A DNA stretch of 64,000 bases from Alicyclobacillus sp. SP_1 (GCF_024706985.1 NZ_JAMCCX010000010.1:27613-91612), one strand, 5' to 3'; shown: positions 8,366-17,614, numbered from the stretch's first letter. The notes: generated from the letters alone by a model not told the origin. Numbers and translations are program-made.

Positions 8366-9012
8366 GATTCATTCGCCTCCATTCCCTCCAAAACCTGGAC
8401 CCAAGTGCGACGCTGTTTACCGTCCGTCTGCTCAGGCATACAGACCGAGCGTAGCGAACATAGAGTACAGCGTGCGTCATTGACCGCCGCCGGGAGCTCT
8501 TCCCTCTCTAGCAATTCGCGCACCGCCTGCACCGCCTGCACGACCATGTCCCGCAGTTCCGTCGTGAAGCTCACTTCGCGACGATGCTTTGACGAGATAT
8601 GATAAATGGCGCCTGAAGTAACAGGAACACCAAACATCTCTTCGAGACAAATCGCCTCCGCACACAGTTGAATATCATCCCATCGATGTGCTTCGCGCCG
8701 CCCACGCTTATATTCGACCGGATACGGCACACCCGCATGAAGCTCTACCACGTCGCACCTTCCCACCAATCCGTGCACATCGGACCACACGGGCAGCGCG
8801 CGCAACACCTGTACACCGTGCTCACAGGCCACCGCTTCGACATCTACCCGTTCGTGTGCCCAACGACCCGTTGCGGTGTACACATTCTCCAAGAACACTT
8901 GCTCCACATGAATTAATGCGCATTGACGCGGACAATAGGTATAATGCTGCAACGCCGACAACTGCACCGAGCTAGGAGATTCGTCCGATGCAACCCGCCC
9001 CGCCTCCATCAC
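8356..9012 (-). CDS. cas4: CRISPR-associated exonuclease Cas4
   Basis: A protein of 218 residues of the RecB-like nuclease family. The iron-sulfur cysteines are visible: YCPRQC near residues 26-31, and CTLCSLRSVC near 182-191. The nuclease core shows GRCDVVE and the VEYKRGR motif. Cas4 trims prespacers and selects those with the right PAM. The start is GTG at 9012 or ATG at 9009, with an AAAGGGGG site upstream. It is the first gene of the adaptation operon and overlaps cas1. The array and effector genes on the same strand lie 6 kb upstream, so it probably has its own promoter now. Confidence 0.95.
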   Translation of the reverse strand: MMEAGRVASDESPSSVQLSALQHYTYCPRQCALIHVEQVFLENVYTATGRWAHERVDVEAVACEHGVQVLRALPVWSDVHGLVGRCDVVELHAGVPYPVEYKRGRREAHRWDDIQLCAEAICLEEMFGVPVTSGAIYHISSKHRREVSFTTELRDMVVQAVQAVRELLEREELPAAVNDARCTLCSLRSVCMPEQTDGKQRRTWVQVLEGMEANESCV

Positions 9013-9841
9013 GAATATATCCCCCTTTCAATTCTTATGCTTCGGCTTCCTCTTCGTTGGCTGATTGTGGCGCACGCAATAGAACGTCTCGCATGCGGCT
9101 GACGAACAGACAGCAAGGATGCTATTTCCCATCTTCGTCTGACCAACCGATAATTAAACGAATTTACACACAAAACTGCACCAAAGCAGGATGAGGGATG
9201 TACGTGTACGGATTGGAGGCATGTGACACGAGTTGAGACTTATCCCCAAGCGATGTGTCTTTCGCGATTCACGCAACACAAGAACATCACCAGCATGGGC
9301 GAGCAGTCCAGCAGGGAGTCACCGGGTGGTGGTGGATTGCAGGTTGCGGGTTGCAAGCACCGACCGCGGGTTCAAAACCTCCACGGCGACAAGAGACACT
9401 GGTCGAACCTGCGGAGTGACCAAACCCAACGTGTACTCCCCCACTAAGAATTAATGTTTTCTTCTATTTACTCTCTCATTCTCACGATTTCACACCTTGA
9501 CAATTTGGGAGGTATTCCAGAATGCTCGATGTGTCAATTTTCAAACGGTTACTCAGTTGCAGGAACAGAGATTGGCGTTATTTGACCAATACGTGGAACA
9601 AAAATATGTTCGCACCTTTGGATGTCCACACGTTCCCTTGCGGTTTACCCTCCCATGTCACATTGGGTCTATGCCCTCACATTCCTTCGTACTACCTCTC
9701 AAGGGGTGGATGCCGTTTCTTGCTCCTTTACTGGGGCGTTGCCCTTACGGTGTAGATACTACGGCTTATCCGCGCTTCTGTTTGTCTTGGTGTTTCATCG
9801 TCAGTAAGCGAGTCAATCGAATTTACGAGTTTGAGCCAGTT
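9013..9841. other. Non-coding stretch upstream of cas4, with an orphan CRISPR half-repeat
   Basis: About 830 nt between cas4 and the IS110 transposase. It holds the orphan half-repeat at 9401-9420 and otherwise no gene I can support. An open frame at 9497-9859 has a GGGAGG-like site but no recognisable domain and overlaps the transposase end. The left end of the IS110 element should lie somewhere in this stretch; I cannot place it. Confidence 0.45.
9401..9420 (-). repeat. Orphan half of a CRISPR repeat
   Basis: These 20 nt are identical to the 20-nt end of the repeat that makes up the array at 15.15-17.61 kb (on the minus strand GTCACTCCGCAGGTTCGACC, the 5' half in the direction of transcription). 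The rest of the repeat is not present on either side. It lies about 390 nt upstream of cas4 and 5.7 kb beyond the leader-distal end of the array. Confidence 0.8.
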
Positions 9842-11122
9842 TCAAGCAGCCATCTGTAGTTGAGACTTCCGAAGGGGTCCCAGTAAATCGTCTGCGTTGT
9901 TTTGAACTTGCTTTGTCCCCAATGTGTGCAGGACACGAATCAGTTTCCCGCATAGTGCAATTAACGACTGCTTCTTCTTCAAGGGATTGCACGGTCGTGT
10001 CGTGTAATCATGGTGCCATGCCTTGAACTCTGGGTTCATAGCGACCATCGGTAGTATCGCCCGGAAGAGTAATGCCCTGAGCCTGGAGCGTCCTCGTTTG
10101 GAGATGCCAGTTTTCCCTTTTCTCTTGCCGGAACTGTTCTCTTTCAGATTCAGTCCAGCAAGTCGAATGATTTGTTGTCCATGGTCGTATCCCTTTAGGT
10201 CGCCTACTTCAGCCAAGAACCCTGCCAGCGTCGTCACACCCATCCCTGGCACACTCAGCATGTCTTGAGTGCCTGGAATCCGGCCAAGCAATTGTTCCAC
10301 TTGCACCATGATTTCATCACGCTGCCGGGTGAATAGCTCATACTGTTCTAGCAAAGCCGTCAGTTCCAAGCGAGCAGCCGTGAGCCCCTCTTTCAGACCA
10401 ATCGACCTTTCAGCGATTCTGACAAGCCGTTGGGCTCGTTTCATGCCGACAGCACGCTTTATTCCACCACTTTTCCACTGACTCACAATCCCACTGGCAC
10501 CTAGTGAGACAAGCTCCTGTGGAAAAGGACACTGACGCAGCGTAATGAGAGATGCTTTGCCTTCCCAGTCCTTGAACACCTCTGTGTATTCCGGAAAGAA
10601 CCGGTCCAGCCAGTTCTGAATCCGCCGCTGTACCTGGCCTAGGTTCACCATGACCTTTTCTCTCAGGTTCATGAGGATTCGTAAATCCGCATAAACACCG
10701 GTTGGGAGTTTGGGTTCGGTGTACTTGCCGTCTTTCACCAAGCTCGCAATGACCTTGGCATCCTTGTAATCGTTCTTCGTGGGAGAGTTATCCTCCAACT
10801 CTTTGCTCTTGTTGACGTGGTGCGGATTCACCAGTACAAATCGCACGTTCAACTCTTGGATGAAGGCGCCTAACGGGAACCAGTAGGGTCCAGTCGGCTC
10901 AAAGCCAAAGACGATATCCGTCTTGCCGTGCAGCCGTTGTAACTCCTTCATCCACGTTTCGAGTTTCGCCAGACCCTCATCATCGTTAGCAAAAACGCAT
11001 TCCTTACCGAGTTCAATCCCACGAAAATCAATCGCTCTCGCTACGTGCGTTTGCTTTGCAATGTCAGCTCCAACAACCAGCGTACAATCGGTAATTTCTT
11101 GAATTCGTTGATTCTGTTTCTG
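9842..11122 (-). CDS. IS110-family transposase (start codon disturbed)
   Basis: The frame is open for about 427 codons. The N-terminal RuvC-like DEDD domain has its first Asp in VVGADIAKQTH (codon near 11065), Glu in GFEPTGPYW, and Asp residues in KNDYKDAKVIASL; the C-terminal transposase_20 domain shows LLGRIPGTQDMLSVPGMGV and GISKRGRSRLRALL with the catalytic Ser region. The first in-frame ATG, at 10951, would drop the first catalytic Asp. Upstream, ATG at 11128 is followed at once by a TAA, so the usual start seems destroyed; CTG at 11080 or another non-ATG codon would be needed. IS110 elements use a structured bridge RNA from their non-coding end for target choice (known for the family). 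Confidence 0.85.
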   Translation of the reverse strand, partial: QKQNQRIQEITDCTLVVGADIAKQTHVARAIDFRGIELGKECVFANDDEGLAKLETWMKELQRLHGKTDIVFGFEPTGPYWFPLGAFIQELNVRFVLVNPHHVNKSKELEDNSPTKNDYKDAKVIASLVKDGKYTEPKLPTGVYADLRILMNLREKVMVNLGQVQRRIQNWLDRFFPEYTEVFKDWEGKASLITLRQCPFPQELVSLGASGIVSQWKSGGIKRAVGMKRAQRLVRIAERSIGLKEGLTAARLELTALLEQYELFTRQRDEIMVQVEQLLGRIPGTQDMLSVPGMGVTTLAGFLAEVGDLKGYDHGQQIIRLAGLNLKENSSGKRKGKTGISKRGRSRLRALLFRAILPMVAMNPEFKAWHHDYTTRPCNPLKKKQSLIALCGKLIRVLHTLGTKQVQNNADDLLGPLRKSQLQMAA

Positions 11123-11143
11123 TTACATCTTATACTTCATATT

Positions 11144-11212
11144 GAGCGTCCTCCTCATTTAGGGAATGAATGTCCTGCATTCGGAACCCAGCATACAGGA
11201 GGCGCTCTTTTT
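11144..11212 (+). terminator. Hairpin with T-run upstream of the IS110 transposase (terminator or part of the IS110 non-coding RNA region)
   Basis: GAGCGTCCTCCT at 11144-11155 can pair with AGGAGGCGCTC at 11197-11207 and is followed by TTTTT on the plus strand. The 41-nt loop is long for a simple terminator. The hairpin lies in the non-coding region upstream of the IS110 transposase, where bridge RNAs are encoded in IS110-group elements, so either role is possible. Confidence 0.4.
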
Positions 11213-11233
11213 ATTTCAAACCCCAAATTAATT
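11186..11233 (+). repeat. Dispersed repeat next to a CPBP protease gene, copy 1
   Basis: ACCCAGCATACAGGAGGCGCT, with 20 of 21 bases matching 61690-61710, followed 10 nt later by a second shared block (CAAACCC-AAATT-AAT). Both copies lie just beyond the 3' end of a CPBP protease gene and beside insertion-sequence material. Confidence 0.6.
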
Positions 11234-11274
11234 CATTACAGGAATGGCTTCTTTCCGGATGGAACTGCTTCCGT

Positions 11275-12213
11275 TCAACGCATATAGAAAAGGAAGGCAT
11301 CTGCCCAGTTCGTAATATACGTGTGGAACAAGGCCCCAGGCAGCACAGAACGCGTACGATAGTAAATAGCCCAGAATAGCCACCCAGTAGGCATATACGG
11401 AAACATACAACATAACAACCATTGCCACCAAGAAAGCACGACATGGGCAGCAACGATGCTTTGAGGAATGTGAAAAGCATCAAAGAAAACTATCATGATC
11501 CATGCAGCCAAATATGGATTTCGAACCCACGCCAACAGTTGAGGAAACATATAACCTCTAAAATAAGTTTCTTCGAATAAGCCGTTGATAAAAAACTGTG
11601 ACGCAAAAATAACCAGCGCATCGACAAGGTTACCATTCGGAACCGCTAAGCTTTTGACTGAAAACAAACGATCTTGAACGATGACTAAGAGCGTACTCAC
11701 CAACACAAGTACCAGGGGCAACAATCCAGTGGCCCACGATAGAGAGAAGGATTGACGTCGCCAACCCTTTAGTTTCCATACGGCAATACTCACAAAAATC
11801 GCCGCCACTACTATCCCGAGCAGAGCATTTATGAATTTCGCATTCGCAGCGAGAGACAACATAGGGAAAATCTTGGACTGCATCAGAGATTCTATGTAAG
11901 ACACCATATGAAACCATACTACGTATACCACTCCAAATAGTAAAACCATCGACCCAAGCAACGTTCCAAAGTTTTGCCACGTTGCTCGTAACTTCGGTAC
12001 TTCTCGATTGGGAGTTAAGTTACGAAAGAGGAACAGGACGCCCACCAGTATGACAAACGCAGCATAGTTCCATAGAACGCCGATGTCCGTCATTCCGGAT
12101 GGTAATAGAATCGTGTGAAGTGGGCCATGATATAGCCACAACGTGACTCCGACGTAAATCAGGAAACCGGTGACGAGAAGCAACCGGGTCCAACCTCTTT
12201 TTTGTATCGGCAT
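11275..12213 (-). CDS. CPBP family intramembrane glutamic endopeptidase
   Basis: A protein of 312 residues with about eight hydrophobic segments. The conserved catalytic motif appears as EETYFRGYMFPQ (EExxxR), followed by a FHIPQSIVAAH segment and GALFHTYITNW, the second and third histidine-containing motifs of the CPBP (Abi, Rce1-like) family. Such proteases act in the membrane; roles include peptide maturation, bacteriocin self-immunity and stress. The gene sits between IS110 and IS3 elements inside the broken CRISPR locus, and a second unrelated-looking CPBP gene lies at 61.9 kb with a similar flanking sequence. Substrate unknown. Confidence 0.88.
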   Translation of the reverse strand: MPIQKRGWTRLLLVTGFLIYVGVTLWLYHGPLHTILLPSGMTDIGVLWNYAAFVILVGVLFLFRNLTPNREVPKLRATWQNFGTLLGSMVLLFGVVYVVWFHMVSYIESLMQSKIFPMLSLAANAKFINALLGIVVAAIFVSIAVWKLKGWRRQSFSLSWATGLLPLVLVLVSTLLVIVQDRLFSVKSLAVPNGNLVDALVIFASQFFINGLFEETYFRGYMFPQLLAWVRNPYLAAWIMIVFFDAFHIPQSIVAAHVVLSWWQWLLCCMFPYMPTGWLFWAIYYRTRSVLPGALFHTYITNWADAFLFYMR

Positions 12214-12617
12214 AAACCGTTCACCCTTTCATACAATTTAGGACTCCTTCACCTCATCCAGACTCCATCGATTCCCACCGTCTCGCTATCTATGTCCCAG
12301 ATGCACACTGTGGCGAGTCTGATTTCTGAACAAGTTCACGATGAAGGGGCACAACATGTGACTGTGCCCACAAGAGATGTTTTGGGGCGTCCCATATGAG
12401 TGACCCGTTCTCTAACACCATTACGCGATCAGGGTTCCATACATGGGGGGTATGGATATGGTGACCCCATTTGTCAAGATAGCATTTTCGAATCTCTAAG
12501 CTATAGTCTTGTTTTCCCTTTCCCTACGCCTTTTTTAGGAGGAGTGGGAGGGGTGAATGGCCGTCGGCCAGAGGGGATGAGCGAAGCGGCTTCCCCTGCT
12601 TTTGCCTTGTCGTTAGT
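12214..12617. other. Intergenic stretch upstream of the CPBP gene
   Basis: About 400 nt between the CPBP start and the IS3 end. It has a minus-strand TTGACA near 12474 that could be a -35 box of the CPBP gene, but the matching -10 is poor. No supported gene; the open frames here lack ribosome binding sites and motifs. Confidence 0.4.
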
Positions 12618-13862
12618 TGTCCCTAAGCAATCTCCCTTGCTGTATATGTGTTTTGCCGAGAGCAGGTAGGAATCGGATCTTCCGGTTTCATTCCCATCAG
12701 GTAGATCTCTGCCGGCGTGTGATATCGAAGCGATTGGTGCGGTCGTTCGTGATTGTACTTGTGTATGAATTTTGTGATTTCATTTCTCGCCTCCCTGGGC
12801 GTAGCGTACTCTTTTGTGTACACTGCTTGGTACTTTAGTGTGCGCCAGAACCGCTCGATGTAGATGTTATCCACAGCTCGGTTCTTTCCATCCATACTGA
12901 TCTTGACGCCAGCCTCTTTGAGAATGCCTGTGTACTGTGGACTCGTAAAATGACTGCCTTGGTCACTGTTCCATATCTCTGGTTTCGCCTGGCTTAGGGC
13001 GGTTTTGCCCGCTTTCAGGACAAAGTCAATCTCGAGTGTCTGGTCAAGCTCCCAACTGACGATGTAGCGGGAGTACCCGTCCATCACGGCCACCCAATAC
13101 ATCCATCCATGCTGAAGGCGGATGTATGTGATGTCCACAGACCAGACGTGATTCGGACGACTGGCATTCACGCCTCGGAGCAGGTACGGATAAATCTTGT
13201 GTGCCAAGTTACGTTTGCTGAGATTCGGTCCAGGACTAACGCCTGCTATCCCCATGGTACGCATGCACCGCACGACACGCTTGCGGTTGATATTCCAACC
13301 TTCTCGCCGCAAAATGGCTGTAAGGTAACGGCTGCCTGAAACGGGTCGTTCCGTGTATATCTCATCGATGCGCCGTTGGAGACGGATCTCGTCGTCAGAT
13401 ACGCCCACGGGCTCGTAGTAGAGACTTGAGCGATTCAGACTGAGCAGCTCAGCCTGGCGGGAAACGGTGAGCTTCTCGCTGTGAAAATCGACCATGGCAA
13501 CCCGTTCTGCTCTAGTCCGGTTTGATGCCAGATTTTTTTTGAGCCACTCAACCTCAGTGGTTAAGCGACCGATTTTTGAATAGAGTTCCGAAGTTTCCTT
13601 TTCATGTTCCTTCTTGAGGGCAGCGGCGGTTTTCTTGCCTTCATCCTCGAAAACGCTGGACAGGTTCTCCACAGCCGTGTTCTTCCAGCGATGAAGCATT
13701 GTGAAATGAACACCGTACTCCGATGAAATCTGGGCGATTGTCTTCTCTTCTTTGAGAAGTTCCAAGACGACTTGTGCTTTGAATGATGCCGTGTAATGTT
13801 TTCTCATACCCATGATTGTAGCTTAACCGGTCCCTTCTCTGTTGTTTAAATCCCTGGGACCA
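12618..13862 (-). mobile_element. IS3-family insertion sequence
   Basis: The ends are read from imperfect inverted repeats: TGGTCCCAGGG on the minus strand at 13862 and TGTCCCTAAG at 12618, with the transposase stop almost touching the left end. The element sits between the CPBP gene and a lipoprotein gene. Target duplication is not clear. Confidence 0.6.
12623..13813 (-). CDS. IS3-family transposase, single-frame OrfAB
   Basis: A protein of 396 residues carrying both parts of an IS3 transposase in one frame. Residues 1-50 are the HTH domain (KHYTASFKAQVVLELLKEEK), then a leucine-zipper-like stretch (SELYSKIGRLTTEVEWLKK), an HTH_21 segment (VSGSRYLTAILRREGW) and the DDE integrase core with VWSVDITYIR, IWNSDQGSHFTS and IERFWRTLKYQ. 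Most IS3 elements make the fusion by programmed -1 frameshifting; here no shift is needed. A related, decayed copy lies at 37.2-38.3 kb on the other strand. The gene looks intact. Confidence 0.93.
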   Translation of the reverse strand: MGMRKHYTASFKAQVVLELLKEEKTIAQISSEYGVHFTMLHRWKNTAVENLSSVFEDEGKKTAAALKKEHEKETSELYSKIGRLTTEVEWLKKNLASNRTRAERVAMVDFHSEKLTVSRQAELLSLNRSSLYYEPVGVSDDEIRLQRRIDEIYTERPVSGSRYLTAILRREGWNINRKRVVRCMRTMGIAGVSPGPNLSKRNLAHKIYPYLLRGVNASRPNHVWSVDITYIRLQHGWMYWVAVMDGYSRYIVSWELDQTLEIDFVLKAGKTALSQAKPEIWNSDQGSHFTSPQYTGILKEAGVKISMDGKNRAVDNIYIERFWRTLKYQAVYTKEYATPREARNEITKFIHKYNHERPHQSLRYHTPAEIYLMGMKPEDPIPTCSRQNTYTAREIA

Positions 13863-13866
13863 CTAT

Positions 13867-13935
13867 ATTCCCGAGTGGCTCCGTCTAAGAAGACGGAAGG
13901 ATGATGGGCGCTAGTCTACAAGAACCTACGAGGAG
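13867..13935 (+). repeat. Dispersed 57-bp repeat ahead of a lipoprotein gene, copy 1
   Basis: The core 13879-13935 matches 63135-63191 at 51 of 57 positions, and weaker similarity extends about 12 nt to the left. It contains the inverted repeat CCGTCT-AAGA-AGACGG and ends with CCTACGAGGAG, whose GAGGAG is the ribosome binding site of the lipoprotein gene that follows. In one frame the sequence reads LRLRRRKDD in both copies, so it may be the tail of a lost coding region. Confidence 0.7.
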
Positions 13936-13943
13936 TGGTCACG

Positions 13944-14603
13944 ATGCAAAAACGACTGTGGGGAGTTAGCGCAGCTGCGCTGGCGTTGACGGGCTTGACC
14001 GTGACGGGGTGTGGGACTGCCCCAGGCGACACTTCATCCTCATGGGCCAAAGTATCTCTAAAATACATTACCAGTTGCACTTCAGAGAAAAAAACGCGAC
14101 CGCACAGTATACAAAAGAACGTAGGTAGTCTGCAATTGAATTCAAGGGTAGTTGCAAAAGACTTTCCCACTAGAGGGAAGGCACTTCATTACATGAGTAG
14201 TATTTTCGAAAAAACATACTTAGGAAATATTATGGACAACAGATTCTTCAGAGAAAAGTTCCCTGAATTTAACCTTGGATATGGCATAAGGGCACAGTCA
14301 GGTGGTGGCCTTGGACATAGTGGGTATATGTGGAAGTACCAGACATGGGGATTTGAGATAAATGCTTTGAAAGGGGATACGGGAAATCTTACACTGGCTA
14401 AGAAATTAGTAAAATATTGCGAACAGCATTATACACATCGCAAAGAAACGACAGGCTTATTCCTCGTCAATGACCATGACAACCCACACAGCAAATATGT
14501 TTATCAAGATATAATTGTATGGGTCATGAATACAACATGTTACGAATATATATCTCATGATACTCCACTGAATGTTTTAAAAGCAGCCAAAGGGATTATT
14601 TAA
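13944..14603 (+). CDS. Lipoprotein of unknown function
   Basis: A 219-residue protein with a clear lipoprotein signal: MQKRLWGVSAAALALTGLTV followed by the lipobox TGCG. The mature part contains KNVGSLQLNSRVVAKDFPTR, a Tyr/Trp-rich middle (SGYMWKYQTWGFEINALKG) and YVYQDIIVWVMNTTCYEYI near the end. I do not recognise a domain. The ATG at 13944 follows GAGGAG by 8 nt; a GTG at 13935 overlaps that site. Its AT-rich 3' two thirds differ from the GC-richer neighbours, a sign of transfer. It is one of two small lipoprotein genes in the window behind the same 57-bp sequence. Confidence 0.75.
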   Translation: MQKRLWGVSAAALALTGLTVTGCGTAPGDTSSSWAKVSLKYITSCTSEKKTRPHSIQKNVGSLQLNSRVVAKDFPTRGKALHYMSSIFEKTYLGNIMDNRFFREKFPEFNLGYGIRAQSGGGLGHSGYMWKYQTWGFEINALKGDTGNLTLAKKLVKYCEQHYTHRKETTGLFLVNDHDNPHSKYVYQDIIVWVMNTTCYEYISHDTPLNVLKAAKGII

Positions 14604-14742
14604 CATTAATTAGCAAAAATTAATTATTCCCTGAATCCGTGACATAAGTATTTGAAATCTCTCGAAAGCAATAGAATGATGAAGTAAAATGAGAGATCGG
14701 GAGATATTCCGGATTATCCGAATTCACCAATGAGGTGATCTC

Positions 14743-15137
14743 TTGCGCTTCATCATCGAACAGTCTGATGAGACCATTTCTACACATTCCGACCTGTCCC
14801 TTGTGGGACTGCTGTTGGATAAAACCAATTCAGTAAGAAGATTGAACGAAACTACCATACCTGGGATCGGTGCTCCCGACATTTCCAACCGTGACGTCGC
14901 CTAATCATACCTAGGTTTACTCTGCCAAGACAAAAGTGACTTTGACCACATTGTGCCTTTCCGCGCAGACGAATTCTCCTTCGCTGCGTTGCTAATTGAC
15001 ACGCTCCTATTTTTGCTTACCTTGGCCTTGAGGGCTATGGCGTACACGTCCATCTTCGAGAAGGAAGCACGCATTGCCAAAAGGGTACAGCTGAGTTTCT
15101 GGCCGAAAGTATTCGCTATGCCCAAAGCATCACCTCC
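14743..15137 (+). pseudogene. IS1380-family transposase relic abutting the CRISPR array
   Basis: A TTG-started frame with an AGGTGA site reads FIIEQSDETISTHSDLSLVG, then LLLDKTNSVRRLNETT and ISNRDVA, followed by a TAA stop and, in the same frame, SYLGLLCQDKSDFDHIVPFR. Beyond about 15000 another frame resumes with PIFAYLGLEGYGVHVHLREG and AEFLAESIRYAQS. These segments are in the order found in IS1380-type transposases, with an internal deletion between them. The relic stops about 16 nt before the first, leader-distal repeat. It carries a nonsense codon, a frameshift and a deletion, so it is dead. Confidence 0.75.
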
Positions 15138-15152
15138 TTTGGAATCTTGGAT

Positions 15153-17614
15153 GCTTCAATGGGGCCGCAGGTCGAACCTGCGGAGTGACGGAGTGACCTA
15201 CGCCATCTACACACCCGACAGAGACCTTCAATGGGGCCGCAGGTCGAACCTGCGGAGTGACAAATGCGCCGTAAAACCGCTGCCTTTAGGCATGGGGAGC
15301 TTCAATGGGTCCGCAGGTCGAACCTGCGGAGTGACAAACGCCGAGATCGGCATCAAACCCATCGCTAAAGCGCTTCAATGGGGCCGCAGGTCGAACCTGC
15401 GGAGTGACGGCGTAGCGGATGCTGCCAAGCGTCGAAGGCTGCTGCTTCAATGGGGCCGCAGGTCGAACCTGCGGAGTGACCATGCAGTGAAAAGAACACT
15501 AATGTTTTACAATTCCATGCTTCAATGGGGCCGCAGGTCGAACCTGCGGAGTGACCGTACGTCGACACGATGGCGGAGTCGGCGATGGCTGCGCTTCAAT
15601 GGGGCCGCAGGTCGAACCTGCGGAGTGACCCATTATGTACATAACATATCCAATTATCCCTAGGATGCTTCAATGGGGCCGCAGGTCGAACCTGCGGAGT
15701 GACCCGCACAGCAGTATAGAGTTATGCTGGTGCATCTGCGGGCTTCAATGGGGCCGCAGGTCGAACCTGCGGAGTGACGACACAAAACGTGCGGAGTGGT
15801 GCGAATGGAGGAGCTTCAATGGGGCCGCAGGTCGAACCTGCGGAGTGACTATAAACGCCAAGTTTGGCATGTCAAGTAGTCTGGAGGCTTCAATGGGGCC
15901 GCAGGTCGAACCTGCGGAGTGACTCTGGTCTCGATAGCGTTTATTTTTTGGCTTATCACACGCTTCAATGGGGCCGCAGGTCGAACCTGCGGAGTGACAG
16001 CCGAGTGCATTTTTAAGGGGGGATCGTCGTGTTGCTTCAATGGGGCCGCAGGTCGAACCTGCGGAGTGACTTAGAGCGCTTCTTCGCGCCGCAGCTCCAG
16101 GCGCAGCTTCAATGGGGCCGCAGGTCGAACCTGCGGAGTGACCGGTCGGCAGGGGGTTTTTGTGAGGTTGGTCTCTAAGCTTCAATGGGGCCGCAGGTCG
16201 AACCTGCGGAGTGACTTCGCGCTGAATGGCGCGGACGACGATACAATCGACGCTTCAATGGGGCCGCAGGTCGAACCTGCGGAGTGACGTCCTCAATGCG
16301 CTGGAGTCTGCGATCCATCTCGGGCTTCAATGGGGCCGCAGGTCGAACCTGCGGAGTGACAGCATTGCAGCCGCGATATCTCCCATTTCCTCCGGTGCTT
16401 CAATGGGGCCGCAGGTCGAACCTGCGGAGTGACGCGGCGTGATGCCGTTGGCCGTGGTCACGGACCTCGCGTTGCTTCAATGGGGCCGCAGGTCGAACCT
16501 GCGGAGTGACTGGTTTGGATGAGCTCGGTTGCCGCTGCTAAATCGGCTTCAATGGGGCCGCAGGTCGAACCTGCGGAGTGACCCTTAAGCCAATCCTCGT
16601 AGGTAGCGTACCCCTTTGAAGCTTCAATGGGGCCGCAGGTCGAACCTGCGGAGTGACTGCACGCCTTGACCTCTACCGTTACACTCGCTGGGCCTTGCTT
16701 CAATGGGGCCGCAGGTCGAACCTGCGGAGTGACTACTGATGGGTGATCGCGCCTACGGTTGGCTGGGCGCTTCAATGGGGCCGCAGGTCGAACCTGCGGA
16801 GTGACAACAGGCCAAGCACCGGATCGAGTAGTCTTCCTGAACGCTTCAATGGGGCCGCAGGTCGAACCTGCGGAGTGACGGCCTCCCTATCGATCTTGCA
16901 GCACATATACCGCATGCTTCAATGGGGCCGCAGGTCGAACCTGCGGAGTGACTAGGCACGTAAACTATCTCCCCTCTTGCAATAAGGCTTCAATGGGGCC
17001 GCAGGTCGAACCTGCGGAGTGACCCCCACAAGATTATCACTCCCAAGAGTCATTATCCGCTTCAATGGGGCCGCAGGTCGAACCTGCGGAGTGACGAAAA
17101 TGCCACCCCGAAAAGGCGACCATTACGTAGTGCTTCAATGGGGCCGCAGGTCGAACCTGCGGAGTGACGGAAAACGAGTATCTTGTGGTGAGCGGACAAT
17201 TAACGCTTCAATGGGGCCGCAGGTCGAACCTGCGGAGTGACGATATCGAAGTTTGGGAAGCTTTGGATCAGATCGAGGGCTTCAATGGGGCCGCAGGTCG
17301 AACCTGCGGAGTGACTGGGGTGCTGTACGTCACGCAGCGCACGCAGCGCATCCCGCTTCAATGGGGCCGCAGGTCGAACCTGCGGAGTGACACAGGCTGC
17401 CATTGTTCGGCATCGTGCCGGTCTGAGTCGCTTCAATGGGGCCGCAGGTCGAACCTGCGGAGTGACTCCTGATTAGTTGTTCGGTGGTTTTTGTTTCTAT
17501 ACTGCTTCAATGGGGCCGCAGGTCGAACCTGCGGAGTGACTTTACCATGGGGATACGATGGCGGACGTGGTGACGGCGCTTCAATGGGGCCGCAGGTCGA
17601 ACCTGCGGAGTGAC
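15153..17614 (-). CRISPR. CRISPR array, 34 repeats and 33 spacers, type I-G repeat
   Basis: The repeat is 36 nt (37 with a G that precedes nearly all copies); first copy at 15154, last at 17579-17614. Spacers are 35-41 nt counted with the 36-nt repeat. On the minus strand it starts GTCACTCCGCAGGTTCGACC and ends CCATTGAAG, with the stem CCGCAGGT-TCG-ACCTGCGG. The ATTGAA-type 3' end and the direction of the cas genes show transcription on the minus strand, with the leader at the high-coordinate side. Repeat copies are otherwise identical; the exceptions, copy 2 (15226, no preceding G) and copy 3 (15300, one G to T change), lie at the low-coordinate, leader-distal end as expected for ageing. The crRNA 5' handle would end in the ATTGAAG(C) tag if Csb2 cleaves at the base of the stem. 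Confidence 0.98.

Noticed and set aside
12540..12600. GC-rich GGCCGTCGGCC stretch as a possible attachment site
   Set aside because: No matching copy at the other side of the neighbouring elements.
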